Assembly: GCA_022627495.1 (NCBI GenBank)
Contig: JAKEGJ010000022.1
Location: 43,848 to 107,847, forward strand
Reading direction: 5' to 3'
Origin: Microcaldota archaeon
GTDB taxonomy: Archaea > Micrarchaeota > Micrarchaeia > Anstonellales > Bilamarchaeaceae
Length of the DNA stretch: 64,000 nt
A program made the position numbers and the translations under genes. Of the stretch, positions 51,741 through 61,161 are shown one piece after another. The notes under the pieces were generated by a model. That model was given only the letters and a program-made list of their open reading frames with translations, was not told the DNA's origin and did not search any database. The stretch's first letter is position 1; each line of letters starts with the position of its first letter.

Positions 51741-53180
51741 ATGGCGAGCGGAGAATACGAATCCACCAGAGACATAATCATACCCAAGGACCCCTTTGAG
51801 CGCATCATCGGCCAGCCTGAGGCTGTGGCCATAGCGAAGATGGTCCCGTACCAACGGAGGCACCTGCTCCTGGTCGGCCCGCCGGGAACCGGCAAGAGCA
51901 TGATAGCGCAGGCGGTAGCCAGCGTGCTGACGAAACCGCGATTCGAAATCTCGGTGCTCGACAACCCGGAGAACCCGGAGAGGCCAATAGTCGAAATAAG
52001 GGACGAGAGCCAGATCAAGAAGGATAAGAAGGAAGAGAAGCAGATAGGCGTGGAGGTCTTCCCCCTGGATGTGCCGACTTTCGTTTCCGAGAGGCTCGGC
52101 TTCCGCTGCCGCAGGTGCGGCGCGCTCAGCGCGTTCACCGAGACGGTCTGCCCGCAGTGCGGCGCGACGAAGAACCAGAAGAACGTCTTCGACCGCTTCG
52201 GATTGCCCCCCCAGGGCGGGGCGCCGGCTCCCGAATTGGACAAGGCCCGCGTGGCCACCACCCGAAGGTCGATGGACGGGAAGGAGGAGGTCATAATCTA
52301 CGAGCGGACGGCGGACGGCCGCATTGTAATGCTCAGGCAGGAGGAAATCAAGAAGCTCGAGGAGATGAGCAAGAAGTCGAAACGGAAGGTGCTCGTCCCC
52401 CTCAAGCGCGCGACGTTCGTTCAGGCGAGCGGGGGGAGCGAGACCGAGCTTCTCGGCGACATACGGCACGACCCCTACGGCGGCCACCAGAACCTCGGCA
52501 CGCCCACGTACCAGCGCGTCCTGCCCGGGGCGGTGCACGAGGCCCACGAAGGCGTCCTCTTCATAGACGAGCTGACCACCCTTGGCAACATCCAGAGATT
52601 CATACTCACCGCGATGCAGGACAAGCAGTTTCCAATAGTCGGCCGCAACCCCATGAGCAGCGGGGCGGCGGTGCGCGTGGAAGGCGTGCCCTGCGATTTC
52701 ATATTCGTAGGAGCCTGCAACATCAACGACATAAAGCAGATAACCCCGCCGCTGCGCTCGAGAATCCGGGGGGACGGCTACGAGTGCCTCATGAACGCGT
52801 ACATGGAGGATACCGAGGCGAACGAGGAGAAGCTCACGCAGTTCATCGCGCAGGAGATAATCAAGGACGGGAAGATTCCGCATGCTGACCGGAAATCCGT
52901 GAAAATCATCATCGAGGAAGCGAGGAGCATCGCGCGCCGTGTCGACAACGTCAAGGGATTCACCCTGCGCCTGCGGAACCTGAGCGGCATAATCAAGATG
53001 GCCGGCGACATGGCAGCGACAGAGAAGAAGCAGCTGATTGAGCGCAAGGACGTGGAAATCGCCCTCCGGGAATCAAGGCCTATCGAAGAGAAGCTCCGCG
53101 AGAAATACGGCAACTGGTGGAGCGCGGAAGTCGCGGACTACGGGGTCCGGACTGAAAAGACAGGCCCCGAGACGGCCTGA
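51741..53180 (+). CDS. LonB-type AAA+ ATPase lacking the protease domain
   Basis: 479 residues. Walker A GPPGTGKS (46-53), Walker B GVLFIDEL (271-278), sensor Asn327 (GACNIND) and Arg fingers near 339-341 match the archaeal LonB ATPase. A zinc-ribbon-like insertion (Cys123, 126, 137, 140) occupies the place where LonB has its membrane segment. The frame ends after a helical lid (to about 445) and a short tail, with none of the Ser-Lys protease domain of about 200 residues. It may be a stand-alone remodelling ATPase or a truncated gene. Confidence 0.85.
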   Translation: MASGEYESTRDIIIPKDPFERIIGQPEAVAIAKMVPYQRRHLLLVGPPGTGKSMIAQAVASVLTKPRFEISVLDNPENPERPIVEIRDESQIKKDKKEEKQIGVEVFPLDVPTFVSERLGFRCRRCGALSAFTETVCPQCGATKNQKNVFDRFGLPPQGGAPAPELDKARVATTRRSMDGKEEVIIYERTADGRIVMLRQEEIKKLEEMSKKSKRKVLVPLKRATFVQASGGSETELLGDIRHDPYGGHQNLGTPTYQRVLPGAVHEAHEGVLFIDELTTLGNIQRFILTAMQDKQFPIVGRNPMSSGAAVRVEGVPCDFIFVGACNINDIKQITPPLRSRIRGDGYECLMNAYMEDTEANEEKLTQFIAQEIIKDGKIPHADRKSVKIIIEEARSIARRVDNVKGFTLRLRNLSGIIKMAGDMAATEKKQLIERKDVEIALRESRPIEEKLREKYGNWWSAEVADYGVRTEKTGPETA

Positions 53181-53222
53181 CGCGGCGAGAGGCGGCGGGG
53201 CGGACGCACGGCGGCCGCATGC

Positions 53223-54509
53223 TTATTTTTTCAGCAGCCAGCCGAGAAGCGGGGGCACGACGAAGGTAGTCAGCAGCGCCATTGCCGATATTATGGAATA
53301 TTGGGGAGTCGTAAGCACGCCAGTAGTGAGGCCCAATGATGCGATTATGAGCGCCACCTCGCCACGCGGGGCCATGCCTATTCCGACCATCAGCGCCTCG
53401 CGGGAGGGAAGCTTCGCCCAGAGCGATGCCGCACCGCATGCAACGACCTTGGTCACCAGGGCGATTATGGTAATTATTATTATTGGGATTGCGAATTCGC
53501 CCAGGGCGTTGATGTCCACGAGGATGCCGAGTGTTATGAAGAATATCGGCATGAAGAGCATTTCGAGCCCGTATGTCTTTTCCTCGATGTCCCGGATGTG
53601 CCTGCTGCGGTTGAGTATGACCCCGGCTATGAACGCGCCCACGATTGCCGAAAGCTGGATGAATTCGGCAACATAGGCGTACATCAGCATGAATGCGAGC
53701 ACCATCAGGAACCTGCGCACGCTCATCTCCTTGCGGTCGAGGTATTTGAGGAAATGCTCGCCGGCAACCACGCTTCCGAGAAGGAATACTGCGGCGGATA
53801 TGAACGTGAGGACAAGCGGCTCGAGGGAGCCGCTTCCCCCGGTCACGTTGATTACGAACGATAGGACGAGCAGGCCCAGGACGTCGTCGATTACCGCTGC
53901 GCCTATGATGATTTTGGCAAAGCGCTCCTCAATCAGCCCGAATTCCTTGAGCAGGGCGACCGTGACTCCGACGCTTGTGGCGGTCAGTGCTGCGCCGACG
54001 AACATCGAATACGCGAAATCGCCGCCAGTAGCAGAAGCGTAAAGGAAACCCGCGAAGAATGGGAGCATGACGCCCGCCATTGCAACCACCATATTGTCCA
54101 TGGAAAAGATGCCTTCGATTTTATTATGGAGGCCGACCTTGAAGAGAAGGACGACGGCGCCCAGCTGTGCGAAGACATTGATGACCTCCTCAAAGCGCAG
54201 GATGTTTGGCGGCTCGGCCGGGAGCGCGAAGGGGAGGTTCAGTGATTTGAGGGCGCCCCACTCCACGACGAGAAAACTGTGGCTCATCAGCATCCCCAGT
54301 ATCATCAGTACCATGACCGAAGGCTGGCGCAGGTAGATGACTGCAAGCTCGCCAAGCACCGCAAGGAGGAGCAGGAAGACGATTTCGAAATAGATGTGCT
54401 TGCTCTCCTCCACCGTTTCGAAGACGCTTGAGCGCACGACAGACAGCAGGAGGAGGGCGAATACGCCGAGCACGATTAGCGGGGCCAGCCTGTCGATTAC
54501 CTGTTTCAT
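53223..54509 (-). CDS. CPA2-type sodium/proton antiporter
   Basis: 428 residues with about 12 helices. The ion-binding helix has IIGAAVIDDVLGLLVLS, the paired-Asp form typical of CPA2 antiporters. MFVGAALTATSVGVTVALLKE is the conserved crossover helix. It exchanges Na+ or K+ for protons. It has no TrkA-type C-terminal domain. Divergent from the CaCA exchanger through a short AT-rich promoter. Confidence 0.9.
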   Translation of the reverse strand: MKQVIDRLAPLIVLGVFALLLLSVVRSSVFETVEESKHIYFEIVFLLLLAVLGELAVIYLRQPSVMVLMILGMLMSHSFLVVEWGALKSLNLPFALPAEPPNILRFEEVINVFAQLGAVVLLFKVGLHNKIEGIFSMDNMVVAMAGVMLPFFAGFLYASATGGDFAYSMFVGAALTATSVGVTVALLKEFGLIEERFAKIIIGAAVIDDVLGLLVLSFVINVTGGSGSLEPLVLTFISAAVFLLGSVVAGEHFLKYLDRKEMSVRRFLMVLAFMLMYAYVAEFIQLSAIVGAFIAGVILNRSRHIRDIEEKTYGLEMLFMPIFFITLGILVDINALGEFAIPIIIITIIALVTKVVACGAASLWAKLPSREALMVGIGMAPRGEVALIIASLGLTTGVLTTPQYSIISAMALLTTFVVPPLLGWLLKK

Positions 54510-54553
54510 CGCAACAATACGCTATTAATAATTTATATGAGTTTCTACTGGCG

Positions 54554-55543
54554 ATGGCAGTGTCATTGGTAGTTGCGGTCCAGGAATTCCTGATGCTGGT
54601 AATATCGGTGGCCATCCTTTCGCGCGCATCAAGCATGGTCGTGGACAACATTGTGAAAATCTCGCAGTTCTTCAGGGTGAGCCAGGTCGCGATAGGATTC
54701 GTGCTGCTGGCCGTCGCAACCAGCCTCCCGGAGCTTTCCGTATCCGTCGTGGCCTCGGGCCTAGGTGAGGGCGCCATCGCCGCGGGCAATGTGTTCGGGT
54801 CGAATATTGCCAACGTGCTGCTGATACTGGGCGTTGGCGCGTACCTCTATGGCATCAAGATCAGCACCACGGACATGAAGGACATTGGCCTCGTGCTTCT
54901 TTTGACCACGATAATCTCCGTATATATCATCTATAACAGCTCCGTGCAGCAAAAAGCTCTCGGATTCCTGGAGGGCATACTCCTGCTCACGATGTTTGCG
55001 GCGTATGTCTGGTACACCCTTACAAAAAGGAAGTTCGAAGATGCGGACGGGAACGGCCAGGTAACAAAGAAGGACGCTTTGAACGCTTTCCTCGTTTTCG
55101 GAATCGGGCTCCTCCTGGTTCTTGTGAGTTCGGGCTTTGTAGTGAGCTCGGCAGTTTCAATAGCAAAAATGTTCGGGATTTCCGAAAGCTTCATAGGTGC
55201 GACGATTATCGCGATTGGCACCTCGCTTCCGGAATTGAGCGTCGACCTCCAGGCTATAAGGAAAAGGCAGTACGGCGTGGCGCTCGGAGATGCCATTGGA
55301 AGCAACATGGCGAACCTCACTCTCGTTCTGGGGGCTGCAGCTGCAATCAACCCGATAAGCATCACACTCCCGGTTTTCATCGCCGCGCTCCTCTTTGCAA
55401 TCATTGCCAACAGTCTCCTGCTGTATGTTGCTGCTGCCCATAGGGGATTGAAGAGGAGGGGCGGGACGCTGTTCCTGGCAATATATGTGGTTTATCTGAT
55501 TGTCGAATTCACATTGCAGATAAACGAGATGCCGGCCTCTTAG
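54554..55543 (+). CDS. Sodium/calcium exchanger family protein (CaCA/YrbG-like)
   Basis: 329 residues with two alpha repeats: ATSLPELSVSVVASG...GNVFGSNIANVLLILG and GTSLPELSVDLQAIRKRQYG...GDAIGSNMANLTLVLG. Ten helices with a central acidic loop (EDADGNGQVTKK). Exports Ca2+ or related ions in exchange for Na+ or H+. The start is ATG 54554, about 20 bp after TTTATATG; upstream codons lie in the antiporter gene. The 3' end overlaps the convergent permease gene by 35 bp. Confidence 0.9.
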   Translation: MAVSLVVAVQEFLMLVISVAILSRASSMVVDNIVKISQFFRVSQVAIGFVLLAVATSLPELSVSVVASGLGEGAIAAGNVFGSNIANVLLILGVGAYLYGIKISTTDMKDIGLVLLLTTIISVYIIYNSSVQQKALGFLEGILLLTMFAAYVWYTLTKRKFEDADGNGQVTKKDALNAFLVFGIGLLLVLVSSGFVVSSAVSIAKMFGISESFIGATIIAIGTSLPELSVDLQAIRKRQYGVALGDAIGSNMANLTLVLGAAAAINPISITLPVFIAALLFAIIANSLLLYVAAAHRGLKRRGGTLFLAIYVVYLIVEFTLQINEMPAS

Positions 55544-56795
55544 GCCTTCCGAGAAAAAGCGCCGCGCCGCCAAGCAGGATTGCTGCTTCCATCAGCCACA
55601 GGTGCGGCGGGAAGAAGGCCAGCATGAATAGGGAGCTTCCGGCGCCAAGGTATGCGAGCGCCGGGATGCCGGCGATCCTGGGGCCTTTGAACCCGCCACT
55701 TCCTGCGGCGGAGCCTGCAAGCGCAATCAGCGAGCCATTGACTATGAAATAAGCGATAAATACCGCCAGGTCGGCAAGCTGGGCGACCGTTTTTATATCA
55801 GCCAGGAGCGCGATGGAAGCCGCGATTAGGCCTGCAAACGCCACTGAGATGAATGGTGTTCCGCGGGAGCCCACAGATGAGAAGGGGCGCGGAAGCGAGC
55901 CGCCTTTGGACATCCCGTACAGTATGCGCGATGGCACTATTAGGAACATGAGGACGGTGTTCGCGGTCGCGAAAAGCGCGATGTAGGAAAGCATCGGCGC
56001 GTAGGAGCCGAGCGCGCGCGAAACGACAAGTGTCAGGGGCGCCTTGGATTCGGACAATGCAGCCCATCCCAGCTCACGGACAGCGGCCACGGCTACGAGC
56101 ATGTAGATGATTGTTGAGATGATAAGCGCCAGGATGAGGGCACGGGGAACGGTCTTCCTGCTGTCTTTAACCTCTTCTGAGAGGTTGGCGACGTTTTCGA
56201 ACCCTATGTAGGCAAAGAAGATGACGGACACGGCGGCGATGATTCCATAAAACCCGTCTGCCGGAGGCTCGAGGAGGTCCGCATCCATTTGCGGCGGCGT
56301 CATGAAGCCGGCCGCAATGACAATAAGGAGGCCGAGCATCTCGAGCGCGGTCGCGATTGCGTTGAAGCGGGCGGATTCCTGTATTCCGGCGTAGTTCAGG
56401 AGCGTCATGAGGGCGATTAATGCGAGGGCGCCGGCAGTAACATCAAGGCCGGTCAGCGAATGGAGATACCCGCCAAAACCCAAAGCCACTGTAGAGGCTG
56501 CTATGACCGTCCCTATCGCAAGCACCCAACCCACCGAGAAAGAAAGCCACTCCCTGCCAAAGGCCTTGCGCGAGTATGTGTATTCCGCCGCATCCTTGGG
56601 GAACATGCTCGAGAGCTCGGCATAGCTCAGAGCGGTGAACACTGCGATGACTGCGGATATCAGGAATGCCAGCCAGAGCATGTTTCCGGCGAGCCCCGCG
56701 CCAACGGCGATGAGCGCATAGATGCCGGCGCCGAGTATGACGCCTATGCCGTAGAGCGTGGTGGAAACCAGGCCCAGCCCGCGCTTGAGTCCCAT
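55509..56795 (-). CDS. APC-family amino acid permease
   Basis: 428 residues with 12 helices. GVILGAGIYALIA is the first-helix substrate motif and FFAYIGFENVANLSEEVKDSRKTVPRAL the classic APC helix 6/7 block. Amino acid or polyamine uptake; the exact substrate is unknown. Thirteen bases follow the small upstream gene on the same strand. Confidence 0.92.
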   Translation of the reverse strand: MGLKRGLGLVSTTLYGIGVILGAGIYALIAVGAGLAGNMLWLAFLISAVIAVFTALSYAELSSMFPKDAAEYTYSRKAFGREWLSFSVGWVLAIGTVIAASTVALGFGGYLHSLTGLDVTAGALALIALMTLLNYAGIQESARFNAIATALEMLGLLIVIAAGFMTPPQMDADLLEPPADGFYGIIAAVSVIFFAYIGFENVANLSEEVKDSRKTVPRALILALIISTIIYMLVAVAAVRELGWAALSESKAPLTLVVSRALGSYAPMLSYIALFATANTVLMFLIVPSRILYGMSKGGSLPRPFSSVGSRGTPFISVAFAGLIAASIALLADIKTVAQLADLAVFIAYFIVNGSLIALAGSAAGSGGFKGPRIAGIPALAYLGAGSSLFMLAFFPPHLWLMEAAILLGGAALFLGRPKRPASRLSAM

Positions 56796-56808
56796 CCGGC
56801 CAGCCGTC

Positions 56809-57090
56809 CTAGGATTCCGCGCTTCCGGTCGCGGCCTTCTCAGCCCGGTTCAGGGCAACCCTGCACGTGTCAATCAGCATCTTGCTCAGGCCGTTTTTCG
56901 CAAGCTTCGGCCGGGCCTGGTACATGTAGGTGGACGTTCCTGAGATTATGCCCTTTTGCCGCGCCTCCTCGTTCTCGAATCTGACGTTCGCTTTCGACAC
57001 TACGAGCATAAACGGCCTCCTGCCGCACTTCTCTTCGATGATTTTCACGCAGGCCGCCACGGCCTCTTTGAGCTCCTTGTCCTCTTCCAT
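56809..57090 (-). CDS. Small conserved-looking protein upstream of the permease
   Basis: 93 residues, helical start then beta strand (RRPFMLVVSKANVRFE) and helix. No family recognised. ATG 57090 lies about 24 bp after TTTATAA, so leaderless. Probably cotranscribed with the permease. Confidence 0.65.
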   Translation of the reverse strand: MEEDKELKEAVAACVKIIEEKCGRRPFMLVVSKANVRFENEEARQKGIISGTSTYMYQARPKLAKNGLSKMLIDTCRVALNRAEKAATGSAES

Positions 57091-57206
57091 GGCCGGATTT
57101 GGACGAAAAAAATTATAAAGGCCGGCCAAGCGCGAACAGGATGCCGTGCTTGGCATCGCGATTGGAAAACGGGCGGTTTTTTAATATGTATTTGAGGTGT
57201 CCATGC

Positions 57207-58844
57207 ATGAGAAGCATCTTTGCGTTGTGCGCGGTTCTGGTTTTGGCGTTTTCCGGGTGCCTCGGGCAGCAGTGTCCGGACACGTATGCGCCCGTGTGCG
57301 GTTCGGACGGGGTTACGTATCCGAATTCGTGCCAGGCCGTCCAGGCCGGCGCCCAGGTGAGCATCAACGGCACGTGCGAAGCGAACACCTGCGTCGATTC
57401 CGACGGAGGCAAGGACCTGTTTGCACAAGGCACTTCGTCTGGCGCGATGGGAAGCGTCAGGGATGAGTGCAAGGATGCCACAAGCATAGATGAGGCGTAT
57501 TGCAGCGGCAAGGAAGCCGTGTCTGAAACGTTCCCATGCCCCGCGGGATTCGCCTGCACTTCGGGCGAATGCGTAAAAGCGCCCTGCCAGGATACCGACG
57601 GCGGGAAGGACAGTGCCGCCAAGGGCACAGTCACCGCGCCCGGCCAGAGGCTTATAGACGAATGCTCGGGCAGCGGCGCGGTCAAGGAATACTACTGCAG
57701 CGGCAATGAAGCCGCATCCGAAGTGATGCAGTGCGGAAGCGGCATGCATTGCGTCTCGGGCGCATGCGTCGAGGCGCCATGCACGGACTCCGACGGGGGC
57801 AAGAACGCATCTGTGCAGGGCACGGCGATGAAAGGCAGCGAATCGCTCCAGGACAGCTGCGCAGGCGCGGCGGCCGTGAAGGAGTACTACTGCGATTCGA
57901 ACACCCTCAGGTATGAAACAATCCAGTGCCAAAGCGGGTTCAGCTGCAGGGGCAACGCCTGCGTGAAGGATATTTGCATCGAGACGGACAGCGGCAAGGA
58001 CGCGGCAGTGAAAGGAACGACAACCTACGGGAACCTGTCCTACACGGACAACTGCTACAGCGCTTCCACGGTCATCGAGTATTTCTGCAGCTCGTCCACG
58101 AGTATCGATGATGACATGGTAAGCTGCGGCTCCGGAAAGGAATGCACCGATGGGCGGTGCCGTGCGGTGCAATGCGCGGAAAACACCACCGCCCTTGACG
58201 AAGAAGTGAGGAAGCACACGATCGCCAGCTACGACAGCGGGGATGAGATAACCCTGCGCGTGGGCGATGCCGTCGGGATGAATGACGGGATGATACTCAA
58301 GCTGTACAGCATGAGTGGAAATTCGACGACATTCAGGCTATACGAGGATTATGAGGCCTACAAGGACGGGGACCAGCTTTGCAGCGCCACCATAGCGTCA
58401 GGGGACGACAAGGACAACCTTTGCGGGGAAAGCACGGGCCTGGTTGAAGTGCTTGCCGTGAACGACAGCGAGGACACCGCAGAATTGGCGATTGAGGATT
58501 ATTACGCCGTGGAGTATTATTTCGTGGAAGGCACCCTGGCGGACTGGACGGACAATCCGGCATGCCCGGACGACGAAATCATGTTTGACCGCCTAGACGC
58601 GGTGTTCTACCCGTACCTTGCCACATCCTCAGGCGGCATGAACCTCGACAACAAGAAATTCGTCATGTTCGATACGCTCGCCACGATAAGGGATGTCGAC
58701 AGCCCGTCGATAACATTCGAGCTCGACGGGGAGGAGTTCGAGGTGGAAAGCGGGGACTCGTTCTCGTACCTGGGGAACGATTACGAAGCCACGCTGAACT
58801 TCAACGACGACGGCCTCATCAGGTTCAGGGCCGTGCCGGAGTGA
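57207..58844 (+). CDS. Lipoprotein with Kazal domain and four Cys-rich repeats
   Basis: 545 residues. Lipobox AFSGC is followed by a Kazal-type domain (CPDTYAPVCGSDGVTYPNSC...C, mature residues 3-40). Four tandem repeats of about 63 residues follow, each with DxDGGKD...KGT...D-x-C...YYC...C-x-GxxC...C. A C-terminal domain of about 220 residues is beta-rich. In animals and bac- teria Kazal domains inhibit serine proteases; here the target is unknown. Start at 57207: TTTTTTAATATG is about 26 bp upstream. Confidence 0.82.
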   Translation: MRSIFALCAVLVLAFSGCLGQQCPDTYAPVCGSDGVTYPNSCQAVQAGAQVSINGTCEANTCVDSDGGKDLFAQGTSSGAMGSVRDECKDATSIDEAYCSGKEAVSETFPCPAGFACTSGECVKAPCQDTDGGKDSAAKGTVTAPGQRLIDECSGSGAVKEYYCSGNEAASEVMQCGSGMHCVSGACVEAPCTDSDGGKNASVQGTAMKGSESLQDSCAGAAAVKEYYCDSNTLRYETIQCQSGFSCRGNACVKDICIETDSGKDAAVKGTTTYGNLSYTDNCYSASTVIEYFCSSSTSIDDDMVSCGSGKECTDGRCRAVQCAENTTALDEEVRKHTIASYDSGDEITLRVGDAVGMNDGMILKLYSMSGNSTTFRLYEDYEAYKDGDQLCSATIASGDDKDNLCGESTGLVEVLAVNDSEDTAELAIEDYYAVEYYFVEGTLADWTDNPACPDDEIMFDRLDAVFYPYLATSSGGMNLDNKKFVMFDTLATIRDVDSPSITFELDGEEFEVESGDSFSYLGNDYEATLNFNDDGLIRFRAVPE

Positions 58845-58921
58845 AATCATTTTTTTATTCTTAAAATTCATTTACGGGCTTAACTGGAATGAAATCGGAA
58901 AAACCGGATGAGGGGATACTG

Positions 58922-59665
58922 ATGATTGGTGCTAAGGAAAAAATGGCGTTCATTCTGCTGGCGATCATGGCGGTCGGATACGCGGCGGCTCCTTCGTGGG
59001 TTGCCGGAGGCGCCAGCCTGACATACTCCGTAGGGAGCGACAGCGTGACATTCAACGTCATGAGCGTATCGGGCGAGGACATCGAAATCGACGTCATCCC
59101 CTCGACGACGGGCAAGGTCAGCAGGGCGACTGAGAACAAAAGCCTGGATTCAGGCCAGTTCTGGTACGACAGCGCCAAACTGGCATCCGCATCCGTCGGA
59201 AGCACGGTCGGCGACTTCACGGTCGCAGGGACGGGCAAGCAGACGTTCGCCGGAAGGGAGTGGGACACGGTTACCCTGGTAGACACGGTCAGCGGCTCGG
59301 TCACGACGAAAGTGTACAGCCTCCAGGGCGGGCTGCTGCTAAAGCAGAGCGTCGATAAGGCCGGGGTCCCGGTCATCACCCTCGCCCGCTACGCCATCCC
59401 CGGCCTCGATGTGCCGCCGGCCACCCAGCCTCCGGCCCAGCCAATCGTGCAGAACGACACGGCTACCCCGCAGTCCAATGCTACGGCGCCGGATGTTACC
59501 GCACCGGTGCAGAACGCATCGGGCGCGCAGGAGGAAGAGGAACCATCAGGGAGCGGGGAAACTACGGCTCCTCCGGCATCTGGGCCTTCTGATGAGAAGG
59601 GCGCATGCGCATCCGGGGCAATCCTGCTGGCGGTTTTCGGGTTCGCCGCATTTAGAAAGGATTAG
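58922..59665 (+). CDS. Surface protein with C-terminal anchor segment
   Basis: 247 residues. N-terminal signal (MAFILLAIMAVGYAAA), a beta-rich middle and a Thr/Pro/Asn linker (about 165-215), then a C-terminal hydrophobic helix after ACASG and a short RKD tail. This layout resembles archaeal proteins handled by archaeosortase-like or simple tail anchoring, though no clear sorting motif was found. GAGGGG supports ATG 58922; ATG 58889 is also plausible. Confidence 0.68.
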   Translation: MIGAKEKMAFILLAIMAVGYAAAPSWVAGGASLTYSVGSDSVTFNVMSVSGEDIEIDVIPSTTGKVSRATENKSLDSGQFWYDSAKLASASVGSTVGDFTVAGTGKQTFAGREWDTVTLVDTVSGSVTTKVYSLQGGLLLKQSVDKAGVPVITLARYAIPGLDVPPATQPPAQPIVQNDTATPQSNATAPDVTAPVQNASGAQEEEEPSGSGETTAPPASGPSDEKGACASGAILLAVFGFAAFRKD

Positions 59666-59791
59666 CCCCTTATTTCTGTTTTTACGCCGGGCGGTGCGCC
59701 CGGCCAATAAATATGGCCCACGCCAGGAACTGCTGAAAAAGAATATCGCCCATACAATGCCGCGGGCGGAGGGCTGGGGATTTTAAAAAAA

Positions 59792-59942
59792 TGCTCCTGC
59801 CGCGATTTGAACGCGGGTTCACGGAGTTCTTCAAACTTTTAGGAAAAGTTTGATCAAAACTTTCTTTCCAAGTTTTTGATGAAACTTTTTTCAAAAAGTT
59901 TCTGAGAGTCCGTTGTCCTTGACCGGGCTAGACTACAGGAGC
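59792..59942 (-). tRNA. tRNA-Glu (anticodon CTC) with a 76-nt intron
   Basis: Minus strand. Acceptor GCTCCTG/CAGGAGC, discriminator A. The anticodon stem ACGGA/TCCGT and loop CT-CTC-A are split at the canonical 37/38 site. The intron (about 59827-59902) is three successive hairpins: GAAACTTTTT/AAAAAGTTTC (59881-59902), a 10-bp stem around 59853-59880, and CAAACTTTT-AGG-AAAAGTTTG (59832-59852, plus sense). T-arm CCGCG-TTCAAAT-CGCGG. TTTTAAAAC near 59982-59990 is the promoter. The splice product would be joined by RtcB, which is encoded 1.2 kb away. Confidence 0.93.
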
Positions 59943-59992
59943 TAGGGTAAAGACAGCTAGCGACTAATCATGGCTAAGAGGGTTTTAAAATA

Positions 59993-60157
59993 TTAAAGCA
60001 ACCCCCTTTTCCTAAGCTCGCCGGCGATTTTCGCCGGAACCGGCCTGCAGTTGCAGCTGCGCGCATGCGCCAGGTGCCAGTCCAGCCTCTCCTCGAAAGT
60101 CGCGCCTTCCCTGATGCGGTTCCTATCGTGCCATCCGGAATTTATCCTCAACACCAT
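59993..60157 (-). CDS. Small Cys-containing protein (54 aa)
   Basis: Minus frame MVLRINSGWHDRNRIREGAT..., with WHLAHARSCNCRPVPAKI as a conserved-looking block. Short archaeal proteins with HA-x(3)-C-x-CR-P occur; function unknown. GGTGGGGG precedes the ATG. Confidence 0.65.
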   Translation of the reverse strand: MVLRINSGWHDRNRIREGATFEERLDWHLAHARSCNCRPVPAKIAGELRKRGLL

Positions 60158-60219
60158 GCCCCCACCCAGGGGGAATTTGGGGGGAAGGTAAGAAAAAGCT
60201 TTGCGCGTGGGTGCGCCGC

Positions 60220-61083
60220 CTACTTTCTAATGTGCTTCCCGGACCGCTTCCGGCGGGTTTTTGGCGATACTGACTTTCTGGCTTTCGCTTTCCTGGCAAG
60301 CGGCTTGCAGGCGCTACGGGGTTTGCGCGCAGGCTTCGCCATGCGGGCCGCGTTCGTCTTCTTCTTGGATTTCGGCCGCACCGCCACGGGCGCGGGAGAC
60401 ATGTGAGGCAGATCGTCGCGCCCGTGCGAGCGCAGGGAGTGTATGAGGCTGCGTACGATGTGCTCGCCCTTGTGGGCTCCGATTTGCATGGTATCCGGGC
60501 TTTTTTGCATGTCGATGCGGTGCGCTTGGCCAGAATAGCCTCCGCGCACCCCCTTCATATCGGATGGCCCGGGTGCTGCGGCGAAAGGGGCCCTGAGGCT
60601 TCCGGATTCAATACGGTCCCTCATCCGCATCGGCATGTCGCGCAGGTAGGCGTGGTCTGCAGAAGGGATTACCGGCTCGATGGCGCCGAGGCGGGGGGTT
60701 GTGCCTTCGCGGGCGGACGGCCGGAACGTTAGGCTGAGCTCCGGGCGCGAGGAGGAGGCTGGGAGCGAATGCTTCGGGCCAAGGTGCGGAACCTGCGGCC
60801 GCGTATCCCCGGCAACGGATGTGCGCCCTGCAAGCCGGGCGGGCCCTGCCAGTTCCTGGGGCGAGAACACCTGCGAGGCGTTGCGCATGATTTCAGGCAT
60901 TATGAATGCGGCGTCGGGGGTTCCACCGTATGCTTCGAGGAATTCCATCATGGCGCACTTTTCGGCAGCCGGGCCTCGCCGGGCCGCCCACTGCCGCAGT
61001 TCGGTCCAGGCCTGCCTGGCGTTCTTGCCGCCTGCCGCGATTATGCGGGCTTCCTTCCTGAGGTCGTCTGAGTGGAATCGCAT
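60220..61083 (-). CDS. Hypothetical protein with a basic histone-like tail
   Basis: 287 residues. A helical N-terminal third (1-75) and a disordered Pro/Ser/Arg middle precede a C-terminal tail (about 232-287) of Lys/Arg/Ala/Pro similar to linker histone tails. Probably nucleic-acid associated. ATG 61083 lies about 25 bp after ATAAATTAAG. Divergent from rtcB. Confidence 0.68.
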   Translation of the reverse strand: MRFHSDDLRKEARIIAAGGKNARQAWTELRQWAARRGPAAEKCAMMEFLEAYGGTPDAAFIMPEIMRNASQVFSPQELAGPARLAGRTSVAGDTRPQVPHLGPKHSLPASSSRPELSLTFRPSAREGTTPRLGAIEPVIPSADHAYLRDMPMRMRDRIESGSLRAPFAAAPGPSDMKGVRGGYSGQAHRIDMQKSPDTMQIGAHKGEHIVRSLIHSLRSHGRDDLPHMSPAPVAVRPKSKKKTNAARMAKPARKPRSACKPLARKAKARKSVSPKTRRKRSGKHIRK

Positions 61084-61161
61084 GAGTTGTTTTGCCCGCT
61101 AAGCTTAATTTATGTATCTATCCTATCAACAGTGCTCATTTTCGTTAGCAGGTGTGTCGGA

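Noticed and set aside
51741..53180. Magnesium chelatase subunit
   Set aside because: The order of motifs, NPMSSGAAVRVEGVPCDF block and lid fit LonB; no chelatase partner genes are present.
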